Source of the DNA: Hyphomicrobiales bacterium
Lineage (GTDB): Bacteria; Pseudomonadota; Alphaproteobacteria; Rhizobiales; Beijerinckiaceae
Reading direction: 5' to 3'
Assembly: GCA_900473415.1 (NCBI GenBank)
Contig: UCLR01000051.1
Location: 1-49,982, forward strand
DNA: 49,982 nt
Shown: positions 23,812-32,494 of the stretch, piece by piece
How the letters are laid out: each line of letters opens with the position of its first letter
Numbering within the stretch: the stretch's first letter is position 1
Notes under the pieces: model-generated
The model's input: only the letters and a program-made list of their open reading frames with translations
Databases searched by the model: none
Told to the model about the DNA's origin: nothing
Made by a program: the position numbers and the translations under genes

Positions 23812-25020
23812 TCAGACCGCTTCCAACGCGATGGCGATGCCCTGGCCGACGCCAATGCACATGGTCGCGAGCGCGCGCTTCTTGCCGGTCAGCGAGAGTT
23901 CGAGCGCAGCGGTGCCGCTGATGCGGGCACCCGACATGCCGAGCGGATGGCCGAGCGCGATCGCCCCGCCATTCGGGTTCACATGGGCGCCATCTTCCGC
24001 GATACCAAGTTCGCGCAGCACGGCGATGCCCTGGCTGGCGAAGGCCTCGTTCAGCTCGACGATGTCGAAATCCGTCGGCTTGAGCCCAAGCCGCGCGCAG
24101 AGCTTCAGCGTGGCGGGGATCGGCCCCAGCCCCATCACCCGTGGCGCGACGCCGCCTGCGGCGCCGCCGACCACCCGCGCCAACGGGGTCAGCCCGTATT
24201 TGGCGGCAGCCTTCTCCGAGGCGATGATCAGAGCGGCAGCGCCGTCGTTGACGCCCGAGGCGTTGCCGGCGGTCACCGTGCCACCCTCCTTGCGGAAGGG
24301 CGTCGGCAACTTGGCGAGCTTCTCCAGCGTGGTGTCGCCGCGCGGATGCTCATCCTTCTCCACCAGGACGGGATCGCCCTTCCGCTGCGGGATCGTGACC
24401 GGCACGATCTCCTTCGCCAGACGCCCGTTCTCCTGCGCCGCGACGGCCTTGAGCTGCGAGCGCAGCGCGAAGGCGTCCTGATCGGCGCGACCGACCTTGC
24501 AATCGGCGGCAACGTTCTCGCCGGTCTCCGGCATGGAATCGACGCCGTATTGCGCCTTCATCAGCGGGTTGACGAAGCGCCAGCCGATGGTGGTGTCGTG
24601 GATCTCGGCATGGCGCGAAAAGGCGCTGTCGGCCTTCGGCAACACGAAGGGCGCGCGCGACATGCTCTCGACGCCGCCGGCGATCATCAGCTCGGCCTCG
24701 CCGGCGCGGATGGCGCGTGCGGCGGTGATGACCGCATCCATACCCGAGCCGCAGAGCCGGTTGATCGTCGTGCCAGGGACCTCCTTCGGGAGTCCTGCGA
24801 GCAGCAGCGACATGCGCGCGACGTTGCGGTTGTCCTCGCCGGCCTGATTGGCGCAGCCGAAGATCACGTCGTCTACGGCGCCGAAATCGACCTTGGCATG
24901 GCGCTCCATCAGTGCCTTCAGCGGTACGGCACCGAGATCATCCGCCCGCACGGCGGAGAGAGAGCCGCCGAAGCGGCCGATCGGCGTGCGGACATAGGCA
25001 CAGATGAAAGCGTCGCTCAT
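23812..25020 (-). CDS. pcaF: Acetyl-CoA acyltransferase, beta-ketoadipyl-CoA thiolase type
   Basis: The 402-residue thiolase opens with FICAYVRTPIGRFGGSLSAVRADDLGAVPL, a signature of 3-oxoadipyl-CoA thiolases (PcaF/PaaJ), which split beta-ketoadipyl-CoA into succinyl-CoA and acetyl-CoA. Catalytic residues are visible: Cys90 (NRLCGSG), the GGAIALGHPLG histidine motif and the C-terminal CIGVGQG cysteine. It lies at the distal end of the aromatic-degradation block but is separated from the extradiol gene by a 74-nt gap with a strong hairpin, so it may have its own promoter. The neighbours belong to a meta-cleavage rather than an ortho-cleavage route, so a role on another acyl-CoA is possible. 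Confidence 0.85.
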   Translation of the reverse strand: MSDAFICAYVRTPIGRFGGSLSAVRADDLGAVPLKALMERHAKVDFGAVDDVIFGCANQAGEDNRNVARMSLLLAGLPKEVPGTTINRLCGSGMDAVITAARAIRAGEAELMIAGGVESMSRAPFVLPKADSAFSRHAEIHDTTIGWRFVNPLMKAQYGVDSMPETGENVAADCKVGRADQDAFALRSQLKAVAAQENGRLAKEIVPVTIPQRKGDPVLVEKDEHPRGDTTLEKLAKLPTPFRKEGGTVTAGNASGVNDGAAALIIASEKAAAKYGLTPLARVVGGAAGGVAPRVMGLGPIPATLKLCARLGLKPTDFDIVELNEAFASQGIAVLRELGIAEDGAHVNPNGGAIALGHPLGMSGARISGTAALELSLTGKKRALATMCIGVGQGIAIALEAV

Positions 25021-25046
25021 GGTCAGAACCTTCTGCTCCCGCCAAT

Positions 25047-25070
25047 CGGGCGGCGTGTTCTCGCCGCCCG
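25047..25070. terminator. Perfect 9-bp hairpin between the extradiol and thiolase genes
   Basis: CGGGCGGCG (25047-25055) and CGCCGCCCG (25062-25070) form a perfect GC-only stem with loop TGTTCT, in the 74-nt gap after the extradiol dioxygenase gene. No T tract follows on the - strand. It could be a partial terminator, an mRNA-processing stem or a repeat element. Confidence 0.45.
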
Positions 25071-25094
25071 CTTCCGCCTTGTAAAGACAGGAGG

Positions 25095-26057
25095 CTAGTG
25101 ATCGACGGCCACCGACGGCGTTCCGTGGGTGTGGAAGCTCTCGATCGTCTTCAGGCCCCAGGCCTGCCCCTTCTTCCGCTCGGTCTCCGTCCAGGTCACC
25201 GTCTGCCAGTCCGGATCGAGGATCAGCCGCGCGCCGGCATTGGCGATCTCGACGCGGTTTCCGGCCGGCTCATAGACATAGAGAAAGAAGGTCTGCTGGA
25301 CCGCGTGCTTGTGCGGGCCCGTCTCGATGAAGACGCCGTTCTCCAGGAAGAGATCGGCGGCCTCGAGGATGTGCTCGCGCTGATCCACGGCGTAGGTCAC
25401 GTGGTGGAAGCGCCCGCGCGCCTGCGTATGGTCGCGGGTATAGGCGATATCGTAGCTCTTGTTGTTGACGGTAAACCAGCAGCCGCCGACCTCGCCGGAA
25501 TCCAGCACGATCTGCTCTGTGATGCGGCTGCCCAGCGCCTTCGGCATGAAGTCCCGGATCTTCGCGACGTCCTGCGCCAGCAGGTTGAGGTGGTCGAGCC
25601 GGCGCACGGCGCAACCACGCCCATGGTTGCGTTGCGCCTGGTTCTTCAGGGCCGGCCGCTCCGCTTCCGGAGCGACGTATTTCTTCGTGTCGAAATAGAT
25701 CTCGAAGATGTGGTCGTCCGGGTCGCGGAAGCGATAGGCCCGGCCGTGGCCGAGATCACCCTCGACCCAGCCGATGCCGGCACCCAGCGCCTCGATCGCC
25801 GCCACGCGCCGCAGAAGCGCCGCCTCGCTGGTCGCGCGGTAGCCGATATGGCCGACGCCCGTGCGGTTCGAGGCGGTGAGCTTCAGCGTGTGGAACTCGT
25901 AGTCGTCCCAGGCGCGCAGATAGACGGAGTCGCCCTCGCGGCCGCTCTCCGTCAGTCCGTAGATGTTGACGAAGAAGTCGAGGCTCGCCTCGGGCTTGTC
26001 CGTATAGAGCTCGACATGGCCGAGATGGGCGATGTCGAAGCAGGGCTCCGCACTCAT
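25095..26057 (-). CDS. Type I extradiol dioxygenase (catechol 2,3-dioxygenase-like, VOC superfamily)
   Basis: The 320-residue two-domain VOC protein has the length and duplication of catechol 2,3-dioxygenases. The C-terminal repeat holds the Fe(II) triad: His156 (RLDHLNLL), His218 or 219 (RFHHVTY) and Glu270 (GNRVEIAN), matching the His-His-Glu spacing of XylE/MndD. Conserved Tyr and His second-sphere residues are also visible. It opens an aromatic ring next to a hydroxyl. The ATG at 26057 follows GAAAGGAAG; a longer start at 26174 would overlap the preceding gene. Its neighbours (a MetE-like methyltransferase, a Liv-type transporter and gallate-pathway genes) suggest a substituted catechol or a methoxylated triol as substrate. 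Confidence 0.85.
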   Translation of the reverse strand: MSAEPCFDIAHLGHVELYTDKPEASLDFFVNIYGLTESGREGDSVYLRAWDDYEFHTLKLTASNRTGVGHIGYRATSEAALLRRVAAIEALGAGIGWVEGDLGHGRAYRFRDPDDHIFEIYFDTKKYVAPEAERPALKNQAQRNHGRGCAVRRLDHLNLLAQDVAKIRDFMPKALGSRITEQIVLDSGEVGGCWFTVNNKSYDIAYTRDHTQARGRFHHVTYAVDQREHILEAADLFLENGVFIETGPHKHAVQQTFFLYVYEPAGNRVEIANAGARLILDPDWQTVTWTETERKKGQAWGLKTIESFHTHGTPSVAVDH

Positions 26058-26071
26058 CCTCAGACTTCCTT

Positions 26072-27181
26072 TCAGCCCCAGACTTCCTTGGCGACCTCGA
26101 CGATGCGGGCGAGCTTCGCCCATTGCTCGTCCTCGGCCAGCACATTGCCCTCCTCGGTCGAGGCGAAGCCGCATTGCGGCGAAAGGCAGAGCTGGTCGAG
26201 CGGGGCGAACTTCGCCGCCTCCTCGATGCGGCGCTTCAGGTTGTCCTTGCTCTCGACCGTGCCGAACTTCGAGGTGACGAGGCCGAGCACGACCTGCTTG
26301 TCGCCCTTGGGCAGGAAGCGCAGCGGCTCGAAGCCGCCGGAGCGGTCGTCATCCCATTCCATGAAGTAGCCGTCGACGTCGATCTGGTTGAAAACCATGT
26401 CGGCGACGGGCTCATAGCCGCCCGAGGCGATGAAGGTCGACTTGAAGTTGCCGCGGCAGGTGTGAGTGGTGATGGCCATGTCGGCCGGCTTGGCCTTCAG
26501 CGCGGCGTTGAGCACGTCGCGATAGACGAAGATCAGCTTGTCCGGATCGTCGCCGCGCTCGGCCAACATCTTGCGCTGCTCGGGATCGCAGAAATAGGAG
26601 AGGCTGGTGTCGTCGAGCTGCAGATAGCGGCAGCCGGCGTCGTAGAAGGCCCTGATCGCCTTGGCATAGGCCTTGCCGAGGTCCTCGTAGTAATCCTCCA
26701 TCTTGTAATAGGCGCTGGCGTCGATCGCCTTTCGCCCGCCGCGGTAATGCAGCATGGACGGGCTCGGGATCGTCATCTTCGGCACGCGGCTCGTCACCGA
26801 GGCGAGGAACTTGAAATGCGCCAGATGCGGATGGTCATCGGGGAAGTCGAGCTTGCCGGTGACGCGGATGCCGTGCCCCTTCGTGGCGACGCCCTTGAAC
26901 TGGATGCCTGCGTCGGTCTCGTAGGTCGTGACGCCGGTCAAGCCGTCGAGGAAGTCGAAATGCCAGAAGGCGCGGCGGTATTCGCCGTCGGTCACCGCCT
27001 GGAGCCCGACATCCTCCTGCTTCTTGACGAGCTTCCTGATCTCCTCGTCCTCGATCTTCGTCAGTTCCGCCTGGCTCATCTCGCCGGCTGCGACCTTGGC
27101 GCGCGCATCCTTGACCGGCGCGCTGCGCAGCAGGCTTCCGACCATATCGCCGCGGAACGGCGGCTTCTGTCTCAAGGTCAT
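26072..27181 (-). CDS. MetE-C-like cobalamin-independent methyltransferase
   Basis: The 369-residue protein corresponds to the C-terminal catalytic half of MetE alone, as in the archaeal/YxjG-like family. Visible are the THTCRGN motif (zinc-ligand His and Cys), the SPQCGFAST motif (second zinc-ligand Cys) and the LQLDDTSLSY segment. Such stand-alone enzymes move a methyl group from a methyl donor to a thiol acceptor, probably homocysteine. Wedged between a transport operon and an extradiol dioxygenase (14 nt from its stop), it is a good candidate for taking methyl groups released from methoxylated aromatics, but this is inference. A role in ordinary methionine synthesis cannot be excluded. 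Confidence 0.82.
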   Translation of the reverse strand: MTLRQKPPFRGDMVGSLLRSAPVKDARAKVAAGEMSQAELTKIEDEEIRKLVKKQEDVGLQAVTDGEYRRAFWHFDFLDGLTGVTTYETDAGIQFKGVATKGHGIRVTGKLDFPDDHPHLAHFKFLASVTSRVPKMTIPSPSMLHYRGGRKAIDASAYYKMEDYYEDLGKAYAKAIRAFYDAGCRYLQLDDTSLSYFCDPEQRKMLAERGDDPDKLIFVYRDVLNAALKAKPADMAITTHTCRGNFKSTFIASGGYEPVADMVFNQIDVDGYFMEWDDDRSGGFEPLRFLPKGDKQVVLGLVTSKFGTVESKDNLKRRIEEAAKFAPLDQLCLSPQCGFASTEEGNVLAEDEQWAKLARIVEVAKEVWG

Positions 27182-27205
27182 GATTGTCCTCCCATACTTG
27201 ATTTG

Positions 27206-27931
27206 TCAGGCTGCGGCGGCGAGGCCGAGATGGTGTTCGAGCCGCTCGGGCTCGGCGAGCAGCGCAGCACTCGTCTCCGCAAGCACCACGCGGCCGCGTT
27301 CGAGCACGATCGCATCGTCCGTCAGCTCCAGGATCTTGCGGGCATGCTGCTCGATGACGATGGCGGCCAGTCCCTCCTCGCGGAACAGCGTCTTCAGCGC
27401 CCTTAGCAACTCCTCGACGATGATCGGCGCAAGCCCTTCCGTCGGCTCGTCGAGCAGAAGCAGCTTCGGGTTGAGCATCAGCGCCCGGCCGATCGCCAGC
27501 ATCTGCTGCTCGCCGCCGGAAAGCTGGTTGCCGAGGTTGGCCTTGCGCTCGGCCAGCCGCGGGAACATGCGGAAGACGCGCTCCGCATCCCAGGGCCCCG
27601 GCAGGGCGACGGCCGTCAGGTTCTCGAGCACGGTCAGCGACTTGAAGATGTTGCGCTCCTGCGGCACCCAGCCGATGCCGGCATGGGCCCGCTGCTCGGG
27701 CGACGCCGTGCTGATGTCGCGGCCGGCGAGCGTGATCCGTCCGCCGCGGCGGCGGGTGACGCCGATGATGCTGTTGACGAGCGTCGTCTTGCCGACTCCG
27801 TTGCGACCGAGCAGAGCCAGCGAACGTCCCTCGGCGAGCGCAAGGTCAATGTCGAACAGCACCAGCGCCTCGCCATAGCCGGCGCTCAGCTTCTCGATGC
27901 GCAGCAATTCAGACTTCGACGCATCAGACAT
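27206..27931 (-). CDS. livF: Branched-chain-amino-acid-type ABC ATPase LivF
   Basis: The 241-residue ATPase shows Walker A GRNGVGKTT, signature LSGGEQQML, Walker B LLLLDEPTEGLAP and the H-loop, in the typical LivF form. It is the last of five genes encoding an importer of the Liv class, which in aromatic clusters commonly carries aromatic acids. Its start overlaps the livG end by 8 nt. The MetE-like gene follows after 24 nt, so it is likely cotranscribed. Confidence 0.9.
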   Translation of the reverse strand: MSDASKSELLRIEKLSAGYGEALVLFDIDLALAEGRSLALLGRNGVGKTTLVNSIIGVTRRRGGRITLAGRDISTASPEQRAHAGIGWVPQERNIFKSLTVLENLTAVALPGPWDAERVFRMFPRLAERKANLGNQLSGGEQQMLAIGRALMLNPKLLLLDEPTEGLAPIIVEELLRALKTLFREEGLAAIVIEQHARKILELTDDAIVLERGRVVLAETSAALLAEPERLEHHLGLAAAA

Positions 27932-28676
27932 GGGCGGCCTCGCCGAGATAGGCCTCGCGGACGGCCGGATTGCGCGCGACCTCGTCCGGCGTACCTTCCG
28001 CCAGCACGCGGCCGTTGACCAGCACGGTGATGCGGGTGGCGAAGCGGAAGACGAGGTCCATGTCGTGCTCGATCAGCAGCACAGAGACATCCGCCGGCAG
28101 CGCCGCGACAGTGCTCATCAATTCGCGCCGCTCGGCCTCCGGCACGCCCGCCGCCGGCTCGTCGAGCAGGAGCACACTAGGCTTGGCCGCGAAGGCGGCG
28201 GCGATCTCGACCTGGCGCTGCTTGCCGTAGGGCAGCGTCGCGATGCGCTGGTCCATGATGTCGTCGAGCCGGAAGCGCGAGAGGATCTCGGCCGTCTCGG
28301 CAATCAGCTCCGGGTCGCGGTCGAGGGCGTGGAAGGGGCGCGCGCCCCGGCCCAGCCGTTCGGAGGTGACGAGCGCGATCATCTCCAGCGGCGTCATCGT
28401 CGCGAACAGCTGGTTGATCTGGAAGGTGCGGGCGAGCCCGCGCCTCACCCGCGTCTCGCGCGGCAGCTTCGTGATGTCCTCCCCCATCAGGGCGATGCGG
28501 CCTCCCGTGGGCCGCAACACGCCCGTGAGTTGGTTGACGAAGGTGGTCTTGCCGGCGCCGTTCGGGCCAATCAGGGCATGACAGGCGCCGCGCTGAAGCG
28601 TGAAGTCGACATGGTCGGTCGCGGTGATGCCGCCGAAGCTTTTGTAGAGGTCGAAGGTCTGGAGCACGGCACTCAT
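27924..28676 (-). CDS. livG: Branched-chain-amino-acid-type ABC ATPase LivG
   Basis: This 250-residue ATPase has Walker A GPNGAGKTT and Walker B SVLLLDEPAAGVPEAE. The signature region reads LPYGKQRQVEIAAAF, the LivG-type variant in place of LSGGQ. It ends with the typical LivG C-terminus (NPAVREAYLG). Its start overlaps the livM stop by 4 nt. Confidence 0.92.
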   Translation of the reverse strand: MSAVLQTFDLYKSFGGITATDHVDFTLQRGACHALIGPNGAGKTTFVNQLTGVLRPTGGRIALMGEDITKLPRETRVRRGLARTFQINQLFATMTPLEMIALVTSERLGRGARPFHALDRDPELIAETAEILSRFRLDDIMDQRIATLPYGKQRQVEIAAAFAAKPSVLLLDEPAAGVPEAERRELMSTVAALPADVSVLLIEHDMDLVFRFATRITVLVNGRVLAEGTPDEVARNPAVREAYLGEAAHV

Positions 28677-29680
28677 CGCGCGGCTCCCTTGCCGAGCCGG
28701 GCGAAGCGGCCGGCGACCGTCTTGATCGCGCCGTGGATGATCTCACGGCCGCCGAGCACGAAGAGCACCAGGAAGAGCCCGATCCAGAACATCCAGTATT
28801 GCGGGGTGAAGGTCGCGATCGCGTCCTGCAGCAACTTGAAGGCCACCGCCCCGATCAACCCGCCATAGAGATAGCCGGCACCGCCGATGATCAGCACAAG
28901 CGTCAGGTCGGCCGAGCGGTGGAAGTCGAGCACGTCGAGCGAGACGAACTGCGTGGTCTGCGCCAAGAGCGCACCGGCGGCCCCGGCATAGGCGGCGGCC
29001 AAGGCATAGGCCGCCGCGAGGCGCTTGCCATTGGGCACGCCCGAGGCGGAGGCGCGTAGCGGATTGTCGCGGATGGCGCGCAGGCTCAGGCCGAAGGGCG
29101 AGTTCGTCACTCGTCTGGCGACGAGGAAGAGCACGAACAGGACGGAGAGCGAATAGAGATAGGCGGTGCGGCCGAAGATATCGAAATCGAACAGGCCGAG
29201 CACCGGGCCCATCATGATGCCCTGCAGGCCGTCGGCGCCACCGGTCAGCCCGCCGAAAGAGTTCGCCAGCTCGTAAAGGATGAGTGCCACGCCGAGCGTG
29301 ATCATCAGGCGGGTGAGATCCGTGCCGCGCAGCACCAGCGGGCTGGTGACGAGGCCGAGCAGCCCCGCCGCCGCCATGCCGACGCCCAGACCGGCCAGCG
29401 GATCGGCCGTAACGTGCTTGGCGAGCAGGCCGGCCGCATAGGCACCGGTGCCGAGGAAGGCGGCGTGCCCCAGCGAGACGATGCCGGCGAAGCCCAGAAT
29501 GAGATCGAGCGAGAGGGCGAAGAGCGCCAGGATCGCGATCTCGTTGAGCAGCAGCGATTGCCGCGGGAAGAGCAGGCAGGCGGCCCCGGCGAGGAGCCAG
29601 AAGGCGATCTCGGCCGGATGCCAGCGCCGGCCGGCATAGAGCGACTGCCGGACGCGAGTCTCGAAGGCGGGTGCGCTCAT
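28673..29680 (-). CDS. livM: Branched-chain-amino-acid-type ABC permease LivM
   Basis: The 335-residue polytopic membrane protein has the LivM motifs GFAGIVSLGHAAFLGTGAYAAGL and the conserved loop region GLSLRAIRDNPLRASASGV that contacts the ATPase. It has the usual 8-10 helices. It overlaps livH by 4 nt upstream and livG by 4 nt downstream. Confidence 0.92.
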   Translation of the reverse strand: MSAPAFETRVRQSLYAGRRWHPAEIAFWLLAGAACLLFPRQSLLLNEIAILALFALSLDLILGFAGIVSLGHAAFLGTGAYAAGLLAKHVTADPLAGLGVGMAAAGLLGLVTSPLVLRGTDLTRLMITLGVALILYELANSFGGLTGGADGLQGIMMGPVLGLFDFDIFGRTAYLYSLSVLFVLFLVARRVTNSPFGLSLRAIRDNPLRASASGVPNGKRLAAAYALAAAYAGAAGALLAQTTQFVSLDVLDFHRSADLTLVLIIGGAGYLYGGLIGAVAFKLLQDAIATFTPQYWMFWIGLFLVLFVLGGREIIHGAIKTVAGRFARLGKGAAR

Positions 29681-30534
29681 GCCCGTGCCCTCGCGAAGAG
29701 CCCGTGCGGGCGGGTGATCAGCAGCACGACCATCAGCGCATAGATGATGAAGGCGCCGACCTGCGGCACGAGATACTTGCCGACGACATCGGCGACGCCG
29801 AGCAGCATCGCTGCGAAGAAGGGACCGGTGATGCTGGAGGTGCCGCCGACGGTCACGACGATCAGGAAGTAGATCATGAACTTCAACGGAAAGGAGGGAT
29901 CGAGCCCCATCAGCTCGACACCCAGCGCCCCACCCAGGCCGGCAAGGCCGGAGCCCAGCGCGAAGGTCAGCGCGAAGAGGCGGCTGACCGGGATGCCGAG
30001 GCCACGCGCCACCCGCGCATCATCGACGGCCGCGCGCAGGCGGCTGCCGAAGCGGGTGCGGGTGAAGCCCCATTGCAGCGAGACGGCAAGCAGGCCGCAG
30101 ATCGCGATGACGAAGAGTCGGTAGCGGCCGATACCGATGCCGGCGACTTCGAAACGCCCCTGCAGCCAGACCGGCAGCCGGATGAACTGCTGGGTCGAGC
30201 CCATCAGCCAGTCCGTGCCGGCGACCGCCATGAAGACCAGCCCGATCGAGAACATCACCTGGTCGAGATGGCTCTTGGCATACATCGGCCGATAGATCAG
30301 CCGCTCCAGCACGATCCCGACCAGCGCCGCCGCAAGGAAGGCCAGCGGCAGGCTCGCCAGGAAAGGCAGGCCAAGCCGCTGCATCGCGAGCACGGCGACA
30401 TAGCCGCCGAGCATCGCGAAGGCGCCGTGGGCGAGGTTGACGAAATTCATCAACCCCATCGTCACGGAGAGCCCGCAGCCGAGGACGAAGAGCACCATGC
30501 CATAGGCGATGCCGTCGAACAGGATGGTCAGCAT
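29677..30534 (-). CDS. livH: Branched-chain-amino-acid-type ABC permease LivH
   Basis: The 285-residue membrane protein starts with the LivH pattern (LTILFDGIAYGMVLFVLGCGLSVTMGLMNFVNLAHGAF) and contains the cytoplasmic loop TRFGSRLRAAVDDARVARGLGI. With LivM it forms the pore. It lies 46 nt after the binding-protein gene. Confidence 0.92.
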   Translation of the reverse strand: MLTILFDGIAYGMVLFVLGCGLSVTMGLMNFVNLAHGAFAMLGGYVAVLAMQRLGLPFLASLPLAFLAAALVGIVLERLIYRPMYAKSHLDQVMFSIGLVFMAVAGTDWLMGSTQQFIRLPVWLQGRFEVAGIGIGRYRLFVIAICGLLAVSLQWGFTRTRFGSRLRAAVDDARVARGLGIPVSRLFALTFALGSGLAGLGGALGVELMGLDPSFPLKFMIYFLIVVTVGGTSSITGPFFAAMLLGVADVVGKYLVPQVGAFIIYALMVVLLITRPHGLFARARA

Positions 30535-30580
30535 GTGCTGGAACCCGCGCCAGCGCGGCGGCTCGCTACAAACTCGAACG

Positions 30581-31756
30581 TCACTTGCGGGCCTTCACCG
30601 GGTCCTTGACGTCCTTGATCGTCGCGAATTCCACGTTGTGGAGCTCCGAGCCGACCTTCTCGGTCTTGCGGACATAGATGTTCTGGATGATGTCGCGCGT
30701 GTCGGGATCGATCTTGATCGGGCCGCGCGGGCTCTCCCAGGACGCTCCCTTCATCGCCGCGATCAGCTTCTCGCCGCTGGCATCGCCTTTGGTCGCTTCC
30801 AGCGCCTTGGCGATCAGCTTCATGCCGTCGTAGCCGCCAACGGCCATGAAGTTCGGCCGCATGCCGGGATTGGCCTTCTGGAAGGCTTCGACGAAGGCCT
30901 TGTTCTCGGCGCTGTCGTGCTTGGCGGAATAGTGGTGCGTGGTGATCGCGCCGATGGCGACGTCGCCGATGCCTTCGAGGATGTCGTCATCGACCACGTC
31001 GCCGGGGCCGATCAGCTTGACGCCGGCCTTGTCGAGGCCGCGCTCGACGAACTGCTTCATGAACTGGGCGCCGATGCCGGACGGCACGAAGACGAAGAGC
31101 GCGTCGGGCTTGGCTTCCGAGACACGCTGCAGGAAGGGCGCGAAATCGGGATTACGCAGGGGTACGCGCACGCTCTCGACCGTGCCGCCCGCCGCCTTGA
31201 ACTTGGCCGCGAAGGAGGTCTCGGCGTCGATGCCCGGGCCGTAGTCGGTAACGACGGTAAAGACCTTCTTGATGCCGTTGGCCGCAGCCCAATCGGCCAT
31301 CGGCTCGGAGGCCTGCGGCAGGGTGAAGGAGGTGCGGACGATGAAGGGCGAGGCCTCGGTGATCGTGGCAGTCGCCGCCGCCATGACGATCTCCGGCACC
31401 TTGGCCTGCGTCGCGACCTGGGCCGTCGCCATGGCGAGCGGCGTCAGGCCGAAGCCGGCAAGCACCGAGACCTTGTCGTTGACGACCAGTTCCTGCGCGA
31501 GACGGCGCGTGGTGTCGGCGTTGCCGGCATCGTCCTTGAGGATGACCTCGAGCTTGCGCCCGCCATGGGTGGCACCTTCCCTGGCCAGGAAGAGCTTCAC
31601 GGCCGCGTCGATCTGCTTGCCGGTCGAGGCGAAGGGCCCCGTCATCGGCAGGATCAGGCCGATCTTCACAGCCTCCTGCGCCAGCGCCGCGCCACTCACC
31701 GATCCGGCGAGCGCGAGGCCGAGAAATCCACCCAGAATCGTCCTGCGGTGCGTCAT
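30581..31756 (-). CDS. Liv-type periplasmic binding protein
   Basis: The 391-residue solute-binding protein of the Leu/Ile/Val class (peripla_BP_6) has a Tat-like signal (THRRTILGG, cleaved after about residue 26) and the motif VKIGLILPMTGPFASTGKQID. Relatives in aromatic clusters bind benzoate, hydroxybenzoates or phenylpropanoids instead of amino acids. The exact ligand cannot be read from the sequence. It opens the importer operon; a weak 5-bp stem lies in the 54-nt gap after galC (31785-31801). Confidence 0.9.
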   Translation of the reverse strand: MTHRRTILGGFLGLALAGSVSGAALAQEAVKIGLILPMTGPFASTGKQIDAAVKLFLAREGATHGGRKLEVILKDDAGNADTTRRLAQELVVNDKVSVLAGFGLTPLAMATAQVATQAKVPEIVMAAATATITEASPFIVRTSFTLPQASEPMADWAAANGIKKVFTVVTDYGPGIDAETSFAAKFKAAGGTVESVRVPLRNPDFAPFLQRVSEAKPDALFVFVPSGIGAQFMKQFVERGLDKAGVKLIGPGDVVDDDILEGIGDVAIGAITTHHYSAKHDSAENKAFVEAFQKANPGMRPNFMAVGGYDGMKLIAKALEATKGDASGEKLIAAMKGASWESPRGPIKIDPDTRDIIQNIYVRKTEKVGSELHNVEFATIKDVKDPVKARK

Positions 31757-31810
31757 GTCGTGTTCCCTCCCGTTGTCCTGCCCTAACCCTTTGGCGGGGT
31801 TTGCTTCTGA

Positions 31811-32494
31811 TTATTCTTCGTCGCGATAGACGAGGCCTGCTTTGGCGAGGCCTTCGCGCATAGCGTACATGTCCAGTCCGAGTTCGCCAGAGGCGAGGCG
31901 TCTACGCTTTTCGTCTTCATTGGCCTCGCGCTTACGGCCGGCGGCCGCGACGGTCTCGGCATCCAGCCGCGGCACCACGACGACGCCGTCATCGTCGGCG
32001 ACGATCACGTCGCCGGGATTGACTAGCGCGCCGGCGCAGACCACCGGCACGTTGACCGAACCCAGCGTCGCCTTGACCGTTCCCTTGGCCGAAATCGCGC
32101 GGGACCACACGGGGAAACCCATCTCGGTCAGCACCTTCACATCGCGCGCTCCGGCATCGATGATGAGGCCGACGCCGCCGCGCGCCTTGAGCGAGGTCGC
32201 GAGCAGGTCTCCGAACATGCCGTCGGTGTTGTCGGCGGTGCAGGCGACGACGAGCACGTCACCAGGCTGCACCTGCTCGATCGCGACATGGATCATCCAG
32301 TTGTCACCAGGCTGGGCAAGCACCGTGACGGCGCTGCCCGCGATCTGCGCGCCGGCATAGATCGGCCGCATATAGGGCTTCATCAACCCGCTCCGGCCCA
32401 TCGCCTCATGGGTAGTCGAGACGCCGAGCTCCGCGAGGTCAGCGACCGCCGCAGCCGGAGCGCGCTTCTTGGTGCGAACGACGACGGGGTTCAT
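31811..32494 (-). CDS. galC: 4-carboxy-4-hydroxy-2-oxoadipate aldolase (GalC/LigK class)
   Basis: The 227-residue protein belongs to the RraA-like aldolase family, with GVGLIIDAGARDVKVL and a C-terminal DDDGVVVVPR segment, and the Gly/Asp/Arg motif that holds the divalent metal and pyruvate. It splits 4-carboxy-4-hydroxy-2-oxoadipate into pyruvate and oxaloacetate, the last step of the gallate and protocatechuate 4,5-cleavage routes. The ATG at 32494 overlaps the galB stop by 4 nt; a longer reading from 32710 would run through galB. Its neighbours galB and galD fix the substrate. Confidence 0.88.
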   Translation of the reverse strand: MNPVVVRTKKRAPAAAVADLAELGVSTTHEAMGRSGLMKPYMRPIYAGAQIAGSAVTVLAQPGDNWMIHVAIEQVQPGDVLVVACTADNTDGMFGDLLATSLKARGGVGLIIDAGARDVKVLTEMGFPVWSRAISAKGTVKATLGSVNVPVVCAGALVNPGDVIVADDDGVVVVPRLDAETVAAAGRKREANEDEKRRRLASGELGLDMYAMREGLAKAGLVYRDEE

